Below, one piece after another: positions 36,001 to 51,000 of a stretch of DNA of 64,000 bases. Source of the DNA: Apostichopus japonicus (Eukaryota; Echinodermata; Holothuroidea; Aspidochirotida; Stichopodidae); contig NC_092581.1 of assembly GCF_037975245.1 (NCBI RefSeq), positions 4,258,001 through 4,322,000 of the forward strand, in the 5' to 3' direction. The notes beneath the pieces were generated by a model that saw only the letters and a program-made list of their open reading frames with translations, had not been told where the DNA came from and searched no databases. The position numbers and the translations under genes are program-made. Each line of letters starts with the position of its first letter. Position 1 is the stretch's first letter.

Positions 36001-39000
36001 ATTTTTATCAAGTTTTCTGACTTGCTCAATGGATCCCTGGAAAAAGCAAATAGCTGCTTGCCTTGTACTGGACTTTATACTGTTGTTTGTACACAGATAA
36101 CACATGCAATCGATCCTGTAATAAAGCCCACTGACACAAGGAGTACTTGAATAATTCTTGGCAACAATCCAAGAAATTTGATACACAGTTCATGCACGTA
36201 GATTGTACTGATATTCTAGTATCGAACAAAGTATATAAACATCACATGTGTAGACCTTGGCACAAAACACCACTGTTCCTTTGCCCCGTACAATGGCACT
36301 TGTTGCGTTGTTATGAAAGCATTTGGGGTAAACAAGGTTGACTACCTCCAAAATGTACAGTGCTTTCAAGAACTCAGGTCAAAACACAGAAATTCACAAC
36401 AATAGCTACATTTTTTTTACATCACAGCACACATCGGTGACTGTACAGACTTATGGGAGCATCTCCATAATTATAAGCAGTAAATACAGGACTTTTTTTT
36501 TTTTTTTAACGATATGGATATGAACGACATGATTATAGAAAAATGTTTTCAGTAGCAAGGCATCCCTTTCAAAATCTTTGATTACAGAGCTTTTTTGGGG
36601 TTTATATTGTCCTGGTAACTGTAGAAGCAGTATCCAAATCTGGCATGCCTTCAAAATTGGCAAGCTACTTCCCATGCAGTGTTCAATGCATTTAAGCATT
36701 TGCATTTAAGCATTTTTTTTTTAATGCATTTGGAAGCATTTAAGCCGTTTACGGTCGCAGACTTGTGGTGTGCCCAGTCAAACTGATTGACCTAATATCC
36801 CAAATTCACTTATTCACCATTTAATACCATTTAACCATATACAGTAACACCATTTACCATTTAACACCTTCATTTCCTTCAGGGCTGCCGAACTTTTACA
36901 GACCGGTGCTGTAATGAACAAAGTCTTTCAACCGTTTGAATGTCACGTGCCTTTTAATCTACAGGTAAATTTTATTTATTTTTATTTTATATTTTCTAAT
37001 AGATGTCGAGCGGTAAATGTCAACCCCCTTTATTCATCTTTAGTTAAATAAATAGACGGTACTACGATGAACTTCATACAGCTTGTTTTTGTCTGCTCAA
37101 TTTTTTAACTACTATCCAGGTTGGGCCTTGGGGGATCGAGTTTTCAAAGTGTGGAATATCCATTCTGAATATTTTGTCAGCCGAGGATCATTGGAAAAGT
37201 GCATTGACTTTCGGTTTATTGTAAAGTGTAGTCAGCCTCCTCCATTGACTGTTAGTAAATTTGTATGAAGGGTGTCCTTGACAGTGACACTGATCCCTGT
37301 TACCTAGCAACAGCATACTATCTGTGTACCTTTCAAACATGCCATATCACTTACAAGTATTCGTGCATAACGTATTGTCGGAAGTGGTCACACGTTGCCT
37401 TATCAGCCAATCAGAGCCTTGCTATAATGACTACTAATAGCTCAAGTTAAAGGACAATAGGCATACAGTGGGGAAGAAAAACATTCCTTTATTGTTTCAT
37501 GTGTAAACTATGCCATTTGATCATGTAATCAATTGGATGCACGCAAATTGTGTAAAACTAACTCCAGGAAAAAACGGAACTCACGCCAAAGTTTCAGGGC
37601 AATTCTTCTGAAAATATTTGTATTAAAATGGGATCTAGTGACATAAGTCCTGTTTCCGTGGTGAGGAATTTGGGTGTGCAGCTTGATTACAATCTTCCGA
37701 TCCAAAACCTAATAGACTCCATTTTCGAGGTCATGTTATTAGCACATCCGTAATATTGGAAAAATCAGGGGATATATTACTGATGAAGCTTGTAAGACAT
37801 TGGTTGACACCCTTGTGACATCAAAATTGGAGTACTGTAATGCCCTACATTACATGGTCTGCCTAATATAAGCTTACTAATCGACTTCAGCGCATTCAGA
37901 ATTGCACAGCACAGCTTGTCAGTTGCACACATAGATATGAGCACACATAGATATGAGCACATAACGCCTGTGTTGCGTCATTTGCATCGGCTTCCGGTTC
38001 ATTACAGGTCCAGTTTCAAAATTCATTTACATACTTATAAGGTTCTAAATGGTTTAGCCGCCACTATCTACCTCACAGATCTTGTGCACAAATATCAATC
38101 AACTAGATCTCTTTGATCCGAAAAACAAGTCATTATTAACTAAACGCGTTATCAGAACATCTACTTACAGGACCAGGCAATTTGATCTATTCAGCTGCAA
38201 CATTGTGGAATGATTTACTGGATAACTTAGCCAAGTGTGCAATAAATATTAATGAATTCAAAACACATGTGAAAACTTTCCTTTTTAGAAAAAACTTAGT
38301 TGATCATTTATCATTTATGCGGTGGGGCTATTCAAGAAAAAGTGTGGGTTTAGGGGCGTAACTACAAATACTGTATACGCTCTATTATTGGGAATGCAAT
38401 GCAGTCATTAGTTTACAGCTACTAGCGTGACGCTGTAGATAGGCCTAGCAAGAACTGCCTTAGTCTGTATGTTGATACTCCCAAATCACCACATCAGAAC
38501 TAATGAACTGCGTTAGTCCTTATGTGGATACTCGAATCTCCACATCAGGACTAACAAACTGCGTTAGTCCTTATGTGGATACTCTAATCGCCACTTCAGG
38601 ACTAACAAACTGCGTTAGTCCTTATGTGGATACTTGCATAACGCCACATAAGGACTAACAAAGTTAGTCCTTATGTGGGGATAACAAAGTTAGTCCTTAT
38701 GTGGCGATATGCGAATCCCCACATAAGGAGTAACATCTTGATGTGGTGATATGCGAATCCCCACATAAGGACTTGTGAATATTGTCGGTATTGGCGATCA
38801 TTATGTGTCAGTGTGAGGATCGCATGGTAAATAAAATGTTCTTGGTAAGTTTGTGGAGTAATTATTTGGAGATGCTATTAGTGCTGCATAAGGACTTAAA
38901 TTGTTCTCAGTCATTATGTGGTCATTGGTCACTTTTCTGCATTTTTGTCGGTTTTAGCGTTCCATACAGGTGTGCCATTTCTAGCTTCATGGCATTCATT

Positions 39001-42000
39001 ACAAGTGACTGGTTAAGAGACTAGCATGGTTCTGCCTTATGCTAAACAGAATCAGAATGTGTTTTTTTTGTCACTTGGTTTATTGAATTTTACCTTATTA
39101 GAATCAATAGTGGCTTACCTTATCGATATCAGTGAACAGACAAGAGTTCCTTTATTTGGAACCCTCTACCAATTGCACAGTATGATCCTCAATTAAAATG
39201 TTGCTGTAGATAACGAAAGAAACGAAAAGGAAAAAAGATACAAGACGGAAGGTTATGAATGTGTCGTGATTGCATGCATGGAGCAGTCAATGCAAATTAT
39301 TGAGTTGATTGGCAGCATTGTTAATCATAACATATAGTATATAAGAGTGAGGGTGTTGTGGTTGAGGCAATCGAGAAGCGATTTAGGGATTGCAGGTTCG
39401 AGTCCCAACCAGATCATCACAGTACTTGCCCTGGGGGGCAAGGCACTTAATCCTTCATGGCCTCTCTTAATCTAGGAGTATAAATGGAGACTTGTGGAGT
39501 GGACTTGTAAATGTAGTGCTTGCACCGGTTGGTGGCTGCACCCTATGGGAAGTCCTCCCAGGGGACACGTGGCTGTGGTGTACTGTAGTGCAACAGGAGG
39601 GATTGCTTGAATTGTGCAATTGGTGGGTGGGCATGACAAGTTACATAAAAAACATATATACTCTTATCAGTGTTTCATCAGTTTCATCAGTGTTTCATCA
39701 GTGTTTCATCAGTTTCATCAGTGTTTCATCAGTTTCATCAGTGTTTCATATAATCAGTGGAGTACTTTTTTAATTATGCTCGTAACGGTTCCCCATGACA
39801 ATCCTTGTAAAGAGAAATATGAAACAGTGGAGTTTGATGAGATTGATCGAATCTTGTCATTTTTCTGCTGAATTTGGAAGGATCAGAAATCATCTTCACT
39901 TGGCCATGCTCAAAGTAAGCATGGTTTTGCATCCAACAGTAAATTCTTGGTTAGCTGGTTTGGAATGGTGCTTTCCAAAAGTAGTCATCTACATTGAAGA
40001 GATCTTAAAGAAAACATATTCAAATGGGTTGTCATCAACATAAAGGAAGTAGGTTGCAATCTCCATCCATGGTTGATAAGACCTCTAATAATAGCCACGT
40101 CGTCGATGATGTGAAGAAATGGCACCGAAGCTCAGGGTATTTATGTAAGACTTTGGATGGTTATCATTAGTTGCTTTGTGAACTTCAATCAACCAGAGGC
40201 CGGTGGACTATATAGATGCCTGTGATACTGAAATCTTGGACAGGCAGTCATGTTTAATTGTCAAAACCTTAAAATCAACTCAGTTGCTGGCGTGGGATGT
40301 TTAGAAGTTTGTGAAGCGATCAAGTCGAACCTATAAAATCGACAAAACTGATCTGTTTGTTGGCGTTTCTCTCCCTGCTTTTGACAAAGTTCATCGCAGT
40401 TTCTTCTTGGGTATTTTTATTTGCTGTGAATTACGAAGGTGATACTTGCAGGATATTGGTTGAGACTGTTGAATATCAGTTGATGTTAAGCAACACTCCT
40501 GTTGGTGCAGAAGTAGTTTTAACCGAACACCATACACGAGTGCAACTTCAATATCAAACCGATCGAATCTCTAATATTATTTCCAAGTCTTCCAAAAATT
40601 GTTTTAAACTTCATTTTGTGTGCTTTCACATCATCAAGGTCTCCATCTTGGCTCTGCCACTTGTGATAACAAACCCAGGTCCACTTCAATGTCAAAATGA
40701 TTGAATGTCTATGAGCAGTAACATCATCAAGCTTTCCATCTCGGCTTTTCCACTTGTGATACCAAACCCCCAAGTGAGACTTCAATATCAAACGAACTGA
40801 TGGAATGTCTAAAAATATTCCAAACTTTTCCAATTAGTAGAAGTAGTAGTAAGTTGAGTCTCGTCTATCCGACATGCTCAGTGATTAACCTCCGCCACGT
40901 ATTACGTTCTTGCGCAAGGTTTATTGCTTCCTCGAAATTGTTAATATTAATGTCCTTAAGTTGTGACTTTAAATTTCCAAGCAAAGTTGTCACGGGCCTT
41001 CCTACTGGATTAGCAGTATGTCTCAGTGTTTCTCTCAAAGCAACCTTTGCTGGAGCGTCCTCCTGGAGTCTTGCTACATGACCGAAAAATCTCAATTTCA
41101 AAGAAAGAAAGGCTGCTTTAATATCCACCTTTGGCTCTTTCCATAATAAATTTGTGGAAAAAATAATGGTTGCATTTGAAAGCATTTCATATGATTATCA
41201 TCGATGATTTGGTCATATTTCATCACAAACGTTACAACAAACCATCGCAATTACTCTTTGAGATCTTGTAATATTGTAATCTTGGTAGTTGGTACAGTTC
41301 TTACCCGTCAGTCTCTGTACTGTAATTTATGCAGTGCTTAACATAATACAAAATAAACAGATAAGAATGAGAAATCGGACTTTATAATATATAGTGCCAA
41401 ATCAGACACAAATCGGGCGCTTAACAAAACAAGCCAATCGCAAGTGAACAAGTAAAGAGAGGTAATCTTTAGGTTACTCTCAAACTAGAAATTTTAGTAT
41501 AACATCTAATAATGAGCTCAGAGTTTGGCAAAACATAGGTATCCGTATGTTTTTGACACATAGATTGGGAAGATCAAGGTTGGCCCTTGTCAGAGAAACG
41601 AAGTCAATGGGCATGAGCATACGAGTCTGACTGGTTTGTCTACTGTCATTGTACATATCAAATAGCAGGGTTTGATATTGCGCTCAAATTTGATATATAG
41701 TAGCTAATAGGCTCGGATGGTTCCTGCATGTACACAAACAGCTCTATGATTATCTTTGCACACGTACCGAGCAATTTGCCCCATCTTGCGATGAGTTACT
41801 GGATTATAAATTATTCCCCGATAGTGTAAAAACACCTTGATGATCCAAATCGACTTTCAAAAATCTTCTATAAAGTATTACATGACACAAAAATGATAGG
41901 CAGATAGAAAGATAGCTAGAAAGATAGATAGACAGACAGATATATAGACAGACAGACAGATATATAGACAGACAGACAGACAGATATATAGAAAGCTACA

Positions 42001-45000
42001 GTATATAGACAGATGCCATTAATTGGCATTCATTCATGAAAAAGGAAATTGGCCATGACAGAGGTAGCTGACCAATTACTGTTAGTTTGCTCTCCATCAA
42101 TGATAATAATTCATACTCATGGAGAGTCAGATAGAAGATACTTAAAGATACCTAAATATTATAGGTCTAACATAAAGTTAAGGAAATCTGCACCCCAAAC
42201 AAGTCATTTAAACACCCTTACCCTCCCCCTTCTCCTCCCCCTGTGCCTATTCCGAAGAATGCAGGAAGTGTCCGCTTTATGTTACAACTCCCAGATCTTC
42301 TTATTTGATCTTACCATAAAATCGATGTCCAGCAACAGTTGCTTTTGTAAGTTAACATCAACACTGTGATATATCAATATAAATCCAAGACATGCTGTAG
42401 TGGCCCATACCACGGAATCAGGAAAAGTGTTTAGTTGTTCGTAACCCCGGCTAACAAGCAAGCTGTTCCACAGTCAGTTCTAAACTGAAAGCTAAAGTTA
42501 CTATCTGTACTTCCTATGTAGAATACTCAGTTCAAGGAACTAATTGTCGGACTTTCCAAATAAAGGGTTTCACATCCTGAATTAATTGCATTACATTAGC
42601 TTATTTGGGGGATTGGAGGAGAGGGGGGAAGGTTAGGCAATACCGATGACAGTCAGACCTCAACTGAACTGCTGAATTATCTGTAACTTCCTACCATACT
42701 GTAAATTCCTCAGTTCAAGGAAGTAATTCCAAGTAATTGTTTCACAACCTGGATTAAAGTTCAATTGAAGGTAATCAGTGTTGGCCACAATTTTAAGTGT
42801 TAAAATGAATACAAGGTTTCAAGTTCACTCCTAAAGGCAACTGATCCTCGAAATTAGTCCCAGCCATTACAGTTAGATACCTTCAGTGTGGATAACTACT
42901 GTACATAGGGGCAGTATACATGTAAATTTGAGCATAGGTGACCATTATCTGACTTGCTACTGTAGCATTATTTAGGGGTTGAGGGGGTGGGGGGTTAGGT
43001 AATACTGATGACCGTTAACATGCCATATTAACAGAAGGTCTATCATATTATATCAGAGTGCTATCAAGTATAAACATAGACCACCAATCAAGAAGAAAGG
43101 TATGGAAACTGGGCACTCAGTAGAATCCAAAATATATGACCAGAAATATTACGTAGATTTTGGGCAAGATACGGAGGGTTAGAGGGGAATACAGGCTAAA
43201 AAATCATTTGGAGATGTTTCCCAAGTGTTTGTCATAAAGTTACAACTGTGCCTAGTTAAGAATCAGAACTTTAACTACTGTCTATGAACAACTAATATGG
43301 AAACCCAACTGGTTCTGATAGCCTACTGATCTACAAATTTCATTTCTTTTGCCATTGACAATTTTGCAAACCCATTGCAGTACAGTCCAAGATAATTTAC
43401 GATATTTCCCGATTGATGTTTGGCGAGCAATTAATTAAAAGAACATTGCAATAGAGTATATTTATTTTTTGCTACAACTTCCTTGTACCATACGTTAATA
43501 AAGCAGGGGCGTATCCAGGATTTTCCAATAGGGGGGGCGCCAGGCATGAATGATCGCCGTCCTGGGGGATGGGTCTAAGGGGAGGGGTGTACAATTTTTG
43601 CTTTCAAAGAAGGGCTGAAATGCAAAATGGTGTCATATGCATGGGCGGCGATCCGTACTTCCGAGTGGGGGGGGGATATGACCTTGTTGACTATCTAAGC
43701 GTAGCGCCACCATGAGTTGGCGCGAAGCGTACAAGAAAATTTTGGGATTAACAAACCCTCTAGATGGCCGGAAACGGCACTTCCCGAGGTTTCCAAGCGG
43801 CATATACCCAACTTTAAAATAGGGATGTCATGTCCGAAATATCTCATAATCAGGATCCAAAATACTTTTTTTTTTAATTTCGGGTGTTATTTTGGGAAAA
43901 TTGCCCCTGTCAATCTTGTTTCAGGCGCAACGTTAGAATGTTCGAGAGCTCTGTTATATTATTCGATGAAGAAAATGGCCTCATGCAGGCTATTATAGGC
44001 CTATACACATGCAATACACAATTACACATAGTTACATTCCCACGTACCGATTGCTAGGGCATCCAGGTGAAACGTGTAATAAGCATTACCCTGGTTACAT
44101 GAGATTCTCAGCTGTTCGAGGGAACATGTACGTGTGTAGGCCTACTATAGGGCCTATATGAATACTATGAAGGTGCATATATGTACTATATCAATACCGT
44201 GGGCGCAATAATACATTTTGTTGTTATAGGGCCAATGAAGCCTACAGTCAACTATTTTTGCTTTATAAAGACGCTCTATTTGAAAAGATCGCACTGCGTT
44301 TATGGTAGGCGAGAAATGAAGCTAAAAAAGAGCCGTACATTAACGAAGATGCATAAATGTAGGCATGAAAATATTCTTATCCCTGGCATTTGGTGGGGGG
44401 GGGGGATATGGTGCATTACATCCCCCCCATTTTCATGGGGGGATATATCCCCCCTCCACCCAGGATCGCCGCCCATGGCCATATGTGATCCATTTTTCGA
44501 CCTTAATAATAAGCAACATTTCCAGTAAATATGGACACAAAATGCACAATTTAGTATGGCTGGCATGTCATTTAGTGTTTATAGTGATAATACAAACACA
44601 ATTACCATCTATGTTTCTAAAACTATTATGCCGCCGAACTTCGCCAGAACCTTTTTTTGGCAAACAAAAAATAAAGCATACGGGAGCGGGGGGGGGGGGG
44701 GGGTTGAGCGATCACCGACATCTCACATAAAGGTCGTCATCAATTTTTTTTTTTTTTTTTTTGCTAAACTTTTTTTTTTTTGGTGACGGCCAATAGGGGG
44801 GGCGCGCGCCTGTTGCGCCCCCCCCTGGATACGCCCCTGAATAAAGAACATATTTTATAGCACCGCACAGGATATAGTGACCACTGTACAATGGTATAAA
44901 GAGGGGAAGTTCCCTATTGCGTGGTATCACAATGGGTTGGATCTCATGATGGTCATACAATATACTGTTGGCTTTCTCTTTTGCAAAACTTGTGGGGAGA

Positions 45001-48000
45001 TTAAGAGGGAAGTGCTACATTCTGTTATCTAACATGTACAGAAATTGAAACATAGTACGGTATTGTAGTAATACAAGTTTTTTTTGTTTTGGCAAACGTC
45101 TGTTTATCTTTATATTGCGCAAGTTAGGTCTTTTTTCCCCCCTCGTGGTCAATGAAACAGGATGTTTTGTTAGTTTTTTGCATATAACTTTACACCTACT
45201 GCAGGTTAAGAGTGCAAGAGTGTACACTGTACAGTACTTGTATTCTACAGTAATTACTTGGGGGAAAATTGTAAGGTTAGAAAATGATGTTGGCTTTATG
45301 AAAATAAAATGCTATATCAGGATTAGAAGAAGAATAAGGTATGAGTCACTATGACGACAAACCTGAAGTATATAAGTAGTCTAGTACAAAAAGGAAATAG
45401 TCAGCATGTTGTGAAGAACATTTTAAGGCATGTTTTGGTTGATTTTGTGTCTGTTATTTTTGTGGATCATATTAAAATCCTGTAATACGGGATACATTAA
45501 TTAGTACACTAGATCGACTCTAGAGGCCAACTTTTATTTCCAAATTATTAAAAATGTAATTTGAAAACTGTGACACTTTTCTCATATGCTTTTGGCAGAG
45601 GCCTAGGTGATGAATTATTCATGACTCGAACCAAATTCACTAATTTTTTCGCCGTTCATTATGTATATATAAATTTAAACCTTCATTCGATGGAGAACAA
45701 AACCGAAATTTTTGCATTATCTTGGGTTGGGTAAAAAATTGAAAGTCTTTTCATGAGTTTATACTTGGAATGTTTGGCGACGTGACCAAATGTGAAAAGC
45801 GAACTACTATAGATTTATTAAAGCTGAACATACAGTTTGTGTAACTTACTACTTTGCTGATTTCCCAGTAGGTACAGTTATCTCGTCCATCACAAAGTTT
45901 CTCAAATTTTTCAATGCACAAAACTGTTATAAGAATATATCCAGCTGTTAGTCGGGATCCAAAATTTCACAAAACACAAGTACAGGTAGCACACAGTATA
46001 TGTTACTGTAGGTATGTTTCATTAAACCAGACTCATGTAGGCCTCAACCACATCTTGATTATATATAGTGGCATATTTCCAAGTCACAAGATTACTCATC
46101 ATTCATGTCACACTGCAATATTACCTCAGGGATGCAAATACGAGTCATATGATGAGGACATGTGATTCAACAGCTTGATATTAGATTAGATAATAGATGT
46201 AGTTATTTTGATTGATTAATCAATCTAGTCATTGTTTTATTCACATTACTGTGCCCAATTTTATTTATATTTATATTTTTTTATGTTCTTTATTGTGGTT
46301 TATAACCCTGTCTTATATCATATTTTTTACTGTTTATTGCTGTTGTTATTACTTTTAGGTTTTCTTAAGTTTGGTAATTTTATATTCCAGGTATTGGTTC
46401 ATTTGTACAGTGCTCTTGAGCATGTTTTATTTCATGATAACCACACTTTAATATATAGTATTTACTATTTTATAAACAGTATTATATATAGTCATGTCTC
46501 TTGCAGACCTGTTGTATATAAGTGCTCATTCCTTGAATACTGTACCTACTGTACCTCGAATCGCATATTACTTTAGTACTGTACAATAATATCAGGCCAG
46601 GAAAAAGAGGTAACACGGGAACCTCGTTCCCGGGAAATTTTAGTCACTCGCGGGAAATTTTGGAGCAGAGATAAAAAAAAAAAAATCTTCGTCACTCGCG
46701 GGAAATTTTGGAGCAGAGATAAAAAAAATAAAAAAACACAGCAAAAACATGAAGAGGGAGGAAGAAAGAAAGAAAGAAAGATGGGAAAGGGAAAAATGAA
46801 AAGAAATAAGACGTGTCCGACAATAAAACATCATATGTGAACCATTAAATTAGCACATTAAACTCTATTATTACCGATTTACCGTCAGTCACTATCTGCG
46901 GGTCAATATAGGCCTACGTGCACTACGTGACCTAGGCTACACCAAATATCGAACGTTACTTGGGCTCAGCATGTTACGGGTCTTCAAAGTTATTCTGACA
47001 TTTTCGTTATTTATTTTTCCTTCAAACGATGATTGTGAAGGTTCCCATGTACAAAATCTTACCCTTGTGCATTTCACCTCATTTTGTTATAATAATTATA
47101 ACGATTTAATAAATTTTGAGCCAAAACCGCAGGGAGTATATCCAGTTTAAATCCATCTTTGCACGGGACTATATTATTATAGCCTAGGGTACGGTACTTG
47201 TACACACTGCTGTGCGGTACTTGAGAGTTGATGCTGTAGTGAAATGGATTCGTTTATTAATGCGGGGGGTTCCACGATGTCATTTATAGTTATCTTTCGC
47301 CACTTTTTTAATTTTTAAGATTTTTGTACGAAAGATTGATATTGTACGTATTGAAAGTATATTTTCTGGAGTAAACAACAGCCGATTAACGATATGAATA
47401 AGTCTGTACTATTCTTATGTATGTAGTTCATAATCCCGTATTTACGTAGCCCCTATGTTACATTGTTATTGTCTGAAGTTCCAAACACGTGGTGACTGAC
47501 TTGTTGATAGCTAAAAACTTTTCATTGTGAACTTTTGAACTTGAAGGGGTTGCCCTATTCCAATATCATGGAATAGTGGGGAACTCCCAATTTCTTTTTG
47601 TGTACGGATTACTAGTTTAATCCACGTGCGAACGTGATAATCTAATATCTTACGTCGAGTATGAATGAAGGATGGTGTGGGTTGCTTTTTTCCAAGTTTT
47701 GTGCTTTTCTTTTGGAAGTGTATGTTAAAACACAACGGCCCTAATATAGCGTGTTATTTTTTATATTTTTTATAACTGTGCGTGTAAGAGTATGTACATA
47801 CTGTAGCCTAGGCTATGCATATTGAATTTATGACATTGACAGTCTCGTAACTAAGTGCTTTGAACCATAGACGAAAGTTGATGAAAATACCGGTTGTAGT
47901 TACGATACCGGGAATCATGTTGCAACAAAACGACTCATGTGCTACCGTAACATGGTTTAACACATGTGTAATACACTGGCAATCACTGTAAAAATGGGCC

Positions 48001-51000
48001 ACCAAATCGCGTCAATTGGGTCTTCAATTTTCAAAATGCTTCAGCTTCTGAGGGGGCACATCCCCCCTCAGACAACCCCCTACAATGCGTTCCGCGGGAA
48101 ATCCGACTTTGTCGGATTTATGTTCCAGGGAAAAAAACATTTTTTCTGACCGTGCCAGTGTACATGGATGATAATACTTTCTACCTAAATTATTACAATT
48201 TTGGCAAAAACAATTTAATACTGCCCCACGACTCACCTGTCTTTTTTCAGTCATTGCCGGAGTCACTTTCCTTCTGATTGAATATATATTGATGATAATT
48301 CAGTAAATTAAATACGGTATGTAAGTGTACCTGTAGGCTGTATGCAAGGACTGGTGCAAGCTTAAAGACAGCATAAACTTATCCTTACTAAAGCCTGCAT
48401 AGTACCACACTTTTAAATATCCATGTCCTGTTCTAAATCTGGATGTTCGGTTTATCCCTATGACGACATAAATATATTTTTTTGTCAACAGGCAGATAAA
48501 AATGATTAAATTTACATTGTAATTAAAATGTCAAGCAGTAATGTAATGTTTGTAATGTTTTTTTTGTAAATGTTGGCATTTTTATATCCTTGTACAGTAT
48601 GCCATGTAATCATATTTTCTTGAATAAAAAGTATTTACGATGAGAATGCAGCCTTCTCCGGATACTGTATGTTGTTAGATACTTTCTAATTATGAAAGAC
48701 CTTGCTTACGAGTTGGTGTTTCAGTTTTCATTGCTTGAATTGTAAGCATTTTAATTTCAACAAGGTTTTGAAAGTGTGAAATATATATACTGTATGAATA
48801 CCCTCATTATATTCATTAACATATCTGTCTCCTAATTTGTACATGTAGACTGAGTAAGCACCATTCCAATGATGAGTAGTTCTGTTTGATCATGAGTTTT
48901 GTACTTAAGTAGTATTGTTACTAGTGTACTTTATTGTAGGTCTGTTTGCATTTTCTATGTAAAAGTTTTTTTACAAACAATAAAAGGTTGTAAAACTTGA
49001 TTACAATTTTGAATAATTTGAATAAGTTTCCACCCTCCTCGTTTACATTCCATACAGATCATACATGCCTGCAGGGTGGATCATGTTGATCCACCCACGT
49101 ACCACCCATACCCACAATAGGGTGGGATTCACATTACTGTATTGTATACGTTCACTGTATTGTCGTTTTAATGAATCATTGACTGGAGTCACTAACTTTT
49201 CTTTAACTAACCCAAATACATTTGTCATGTTTAGCCTCATTTGATTGATACAGTGACGTGTTTTTGATGACTTGATTTTACCCAGGAAAGACCTGTCTCG
49301 TCATTGTGAAATGAGGTCACTTGCTACAACTCATACATGGATGGAATGATGGAATTCACCATCAGAAATATTTTCTGCCACAAAAACATGTTCTGTGACC
49401 ATTAATTACACTAGTACTAGAAGTTGTTTGAAAATTATACTGACATATGTGAGCAGTGAAATGGTTGTATTATTAAACCAACATTGATCGATCACTCAGA
49501 TTAATGGATATACATCAAATTAATACATCTGAGTACAAATTTATTCTGATGGTTTGGGTCATGAATATTCAAATGTATATATTTAAATTCCCATCGATGC
49601 TAGAATGCACAGAGAATTTAAATACGCCCCACAATATACTACAGCACAATGGTATTCTAGCAATTTTTGGCTAGTTTACCGTGCAATTTTCACGTTCAAT
49701 CATCTTAGCAACCCTCCCTGTAGGCGGATGTTGTGGCTTGGGGAAGGAGTCAGATCATGTCCCATCGTCGCTGATAGGAATGTTCCACTGTTGAGTAGGG
49801 ATGTCAAACAGTCGTTGCTTTTTGGTTCTCCAATCATTTTGAGAACGAAACTTCTCCTCCAAATCCTATTTTAATTTAGGGAATTATTATTAATCATCCC
49901 TAACCTATGCTGACCTTTTAACCATTGTTAAACTCAAGACGCCAACCTATTCTTGAATGGTATAGTCCAAAATAAAGCAATAGGGACGAATGGGATGTGA
50001 ACCAAGGAGTCTATAGGGAAGAGCCGAAGAGGTAACCCCCTCCTCTTTGATTATTTCAATAAAATCAGTGATTTGGTATTTTGGTGTAGGGAATGCTGTG
50101 AGGAGGAATGCCTCCATAATTTGAGGAAATGTGAGCATTATTATTTGACTTTTTCATCATTTTCTGGAATTTTGGGGCAATATGTGACGAGAGAGGAACA
50201 TTAAAACCCAGATTATCTATCCACTTTGTTTGAATAATACTGTACATTAATGTATAAAATTTACTATGAATTAACTTTTGATGGTAAAATTACTGAAAGT
50301 TTTTTTTGAAAAATTAGTACTTTTCTGGCATTTCTTACCCATGCCAGTTATTTCAAGATATAGAGAATGGTCGACATACTGTACAGTAGACATTAGACAG
50401 TTAACCCAGGTTTGAATGTCAACGCCCAGAGATGGGTCGCAAAATGCATGAAGTCTCAGAAAAGGGGACCGTTTATTAGACTTTCTAGCATATTTTGGGG
50501 CCAATTGCTAAATTACCATTTTAGCCAAATTTGGAGTTTGAAGTTTTGATTGAAACATCTTCTTCATTTGGTTTCAGTTCTTTATAGATTATAACCTTTA
50601 CGGGATGAATCTCATCAACTTAGCGGCTGTGAAATTCCGAAAACTGCAGACAGAGAAACCTTCCAATACCGATCTGTCTAATTGTGGTGAAAGTCAAGCC
50701 GAAGAGAGCCTTATGTGTAACAGTGTCAGCACGCAACATTGGGATCCATCAAACATTCCAGGGTAAGTGATACTTTATTGACGTCGCTCATCGCTTACCT
50801 GTCTCCCCACAACCGGAGCACTCTCATTCTACCGTGTCTAGAATGAAGTGTAACCTTTTAACACTGTGCGCCCTCTAATACTGGTCCCCTCTGGGCAATG
50901 CCCTTCCTGCTCATTCTACCACCCAAAGTGTCTAGAACGTTCCTTCCGTGCTCCGATTTCTATTCGATTCGCTCAGACATTCCAGGGTACATGATACTTT

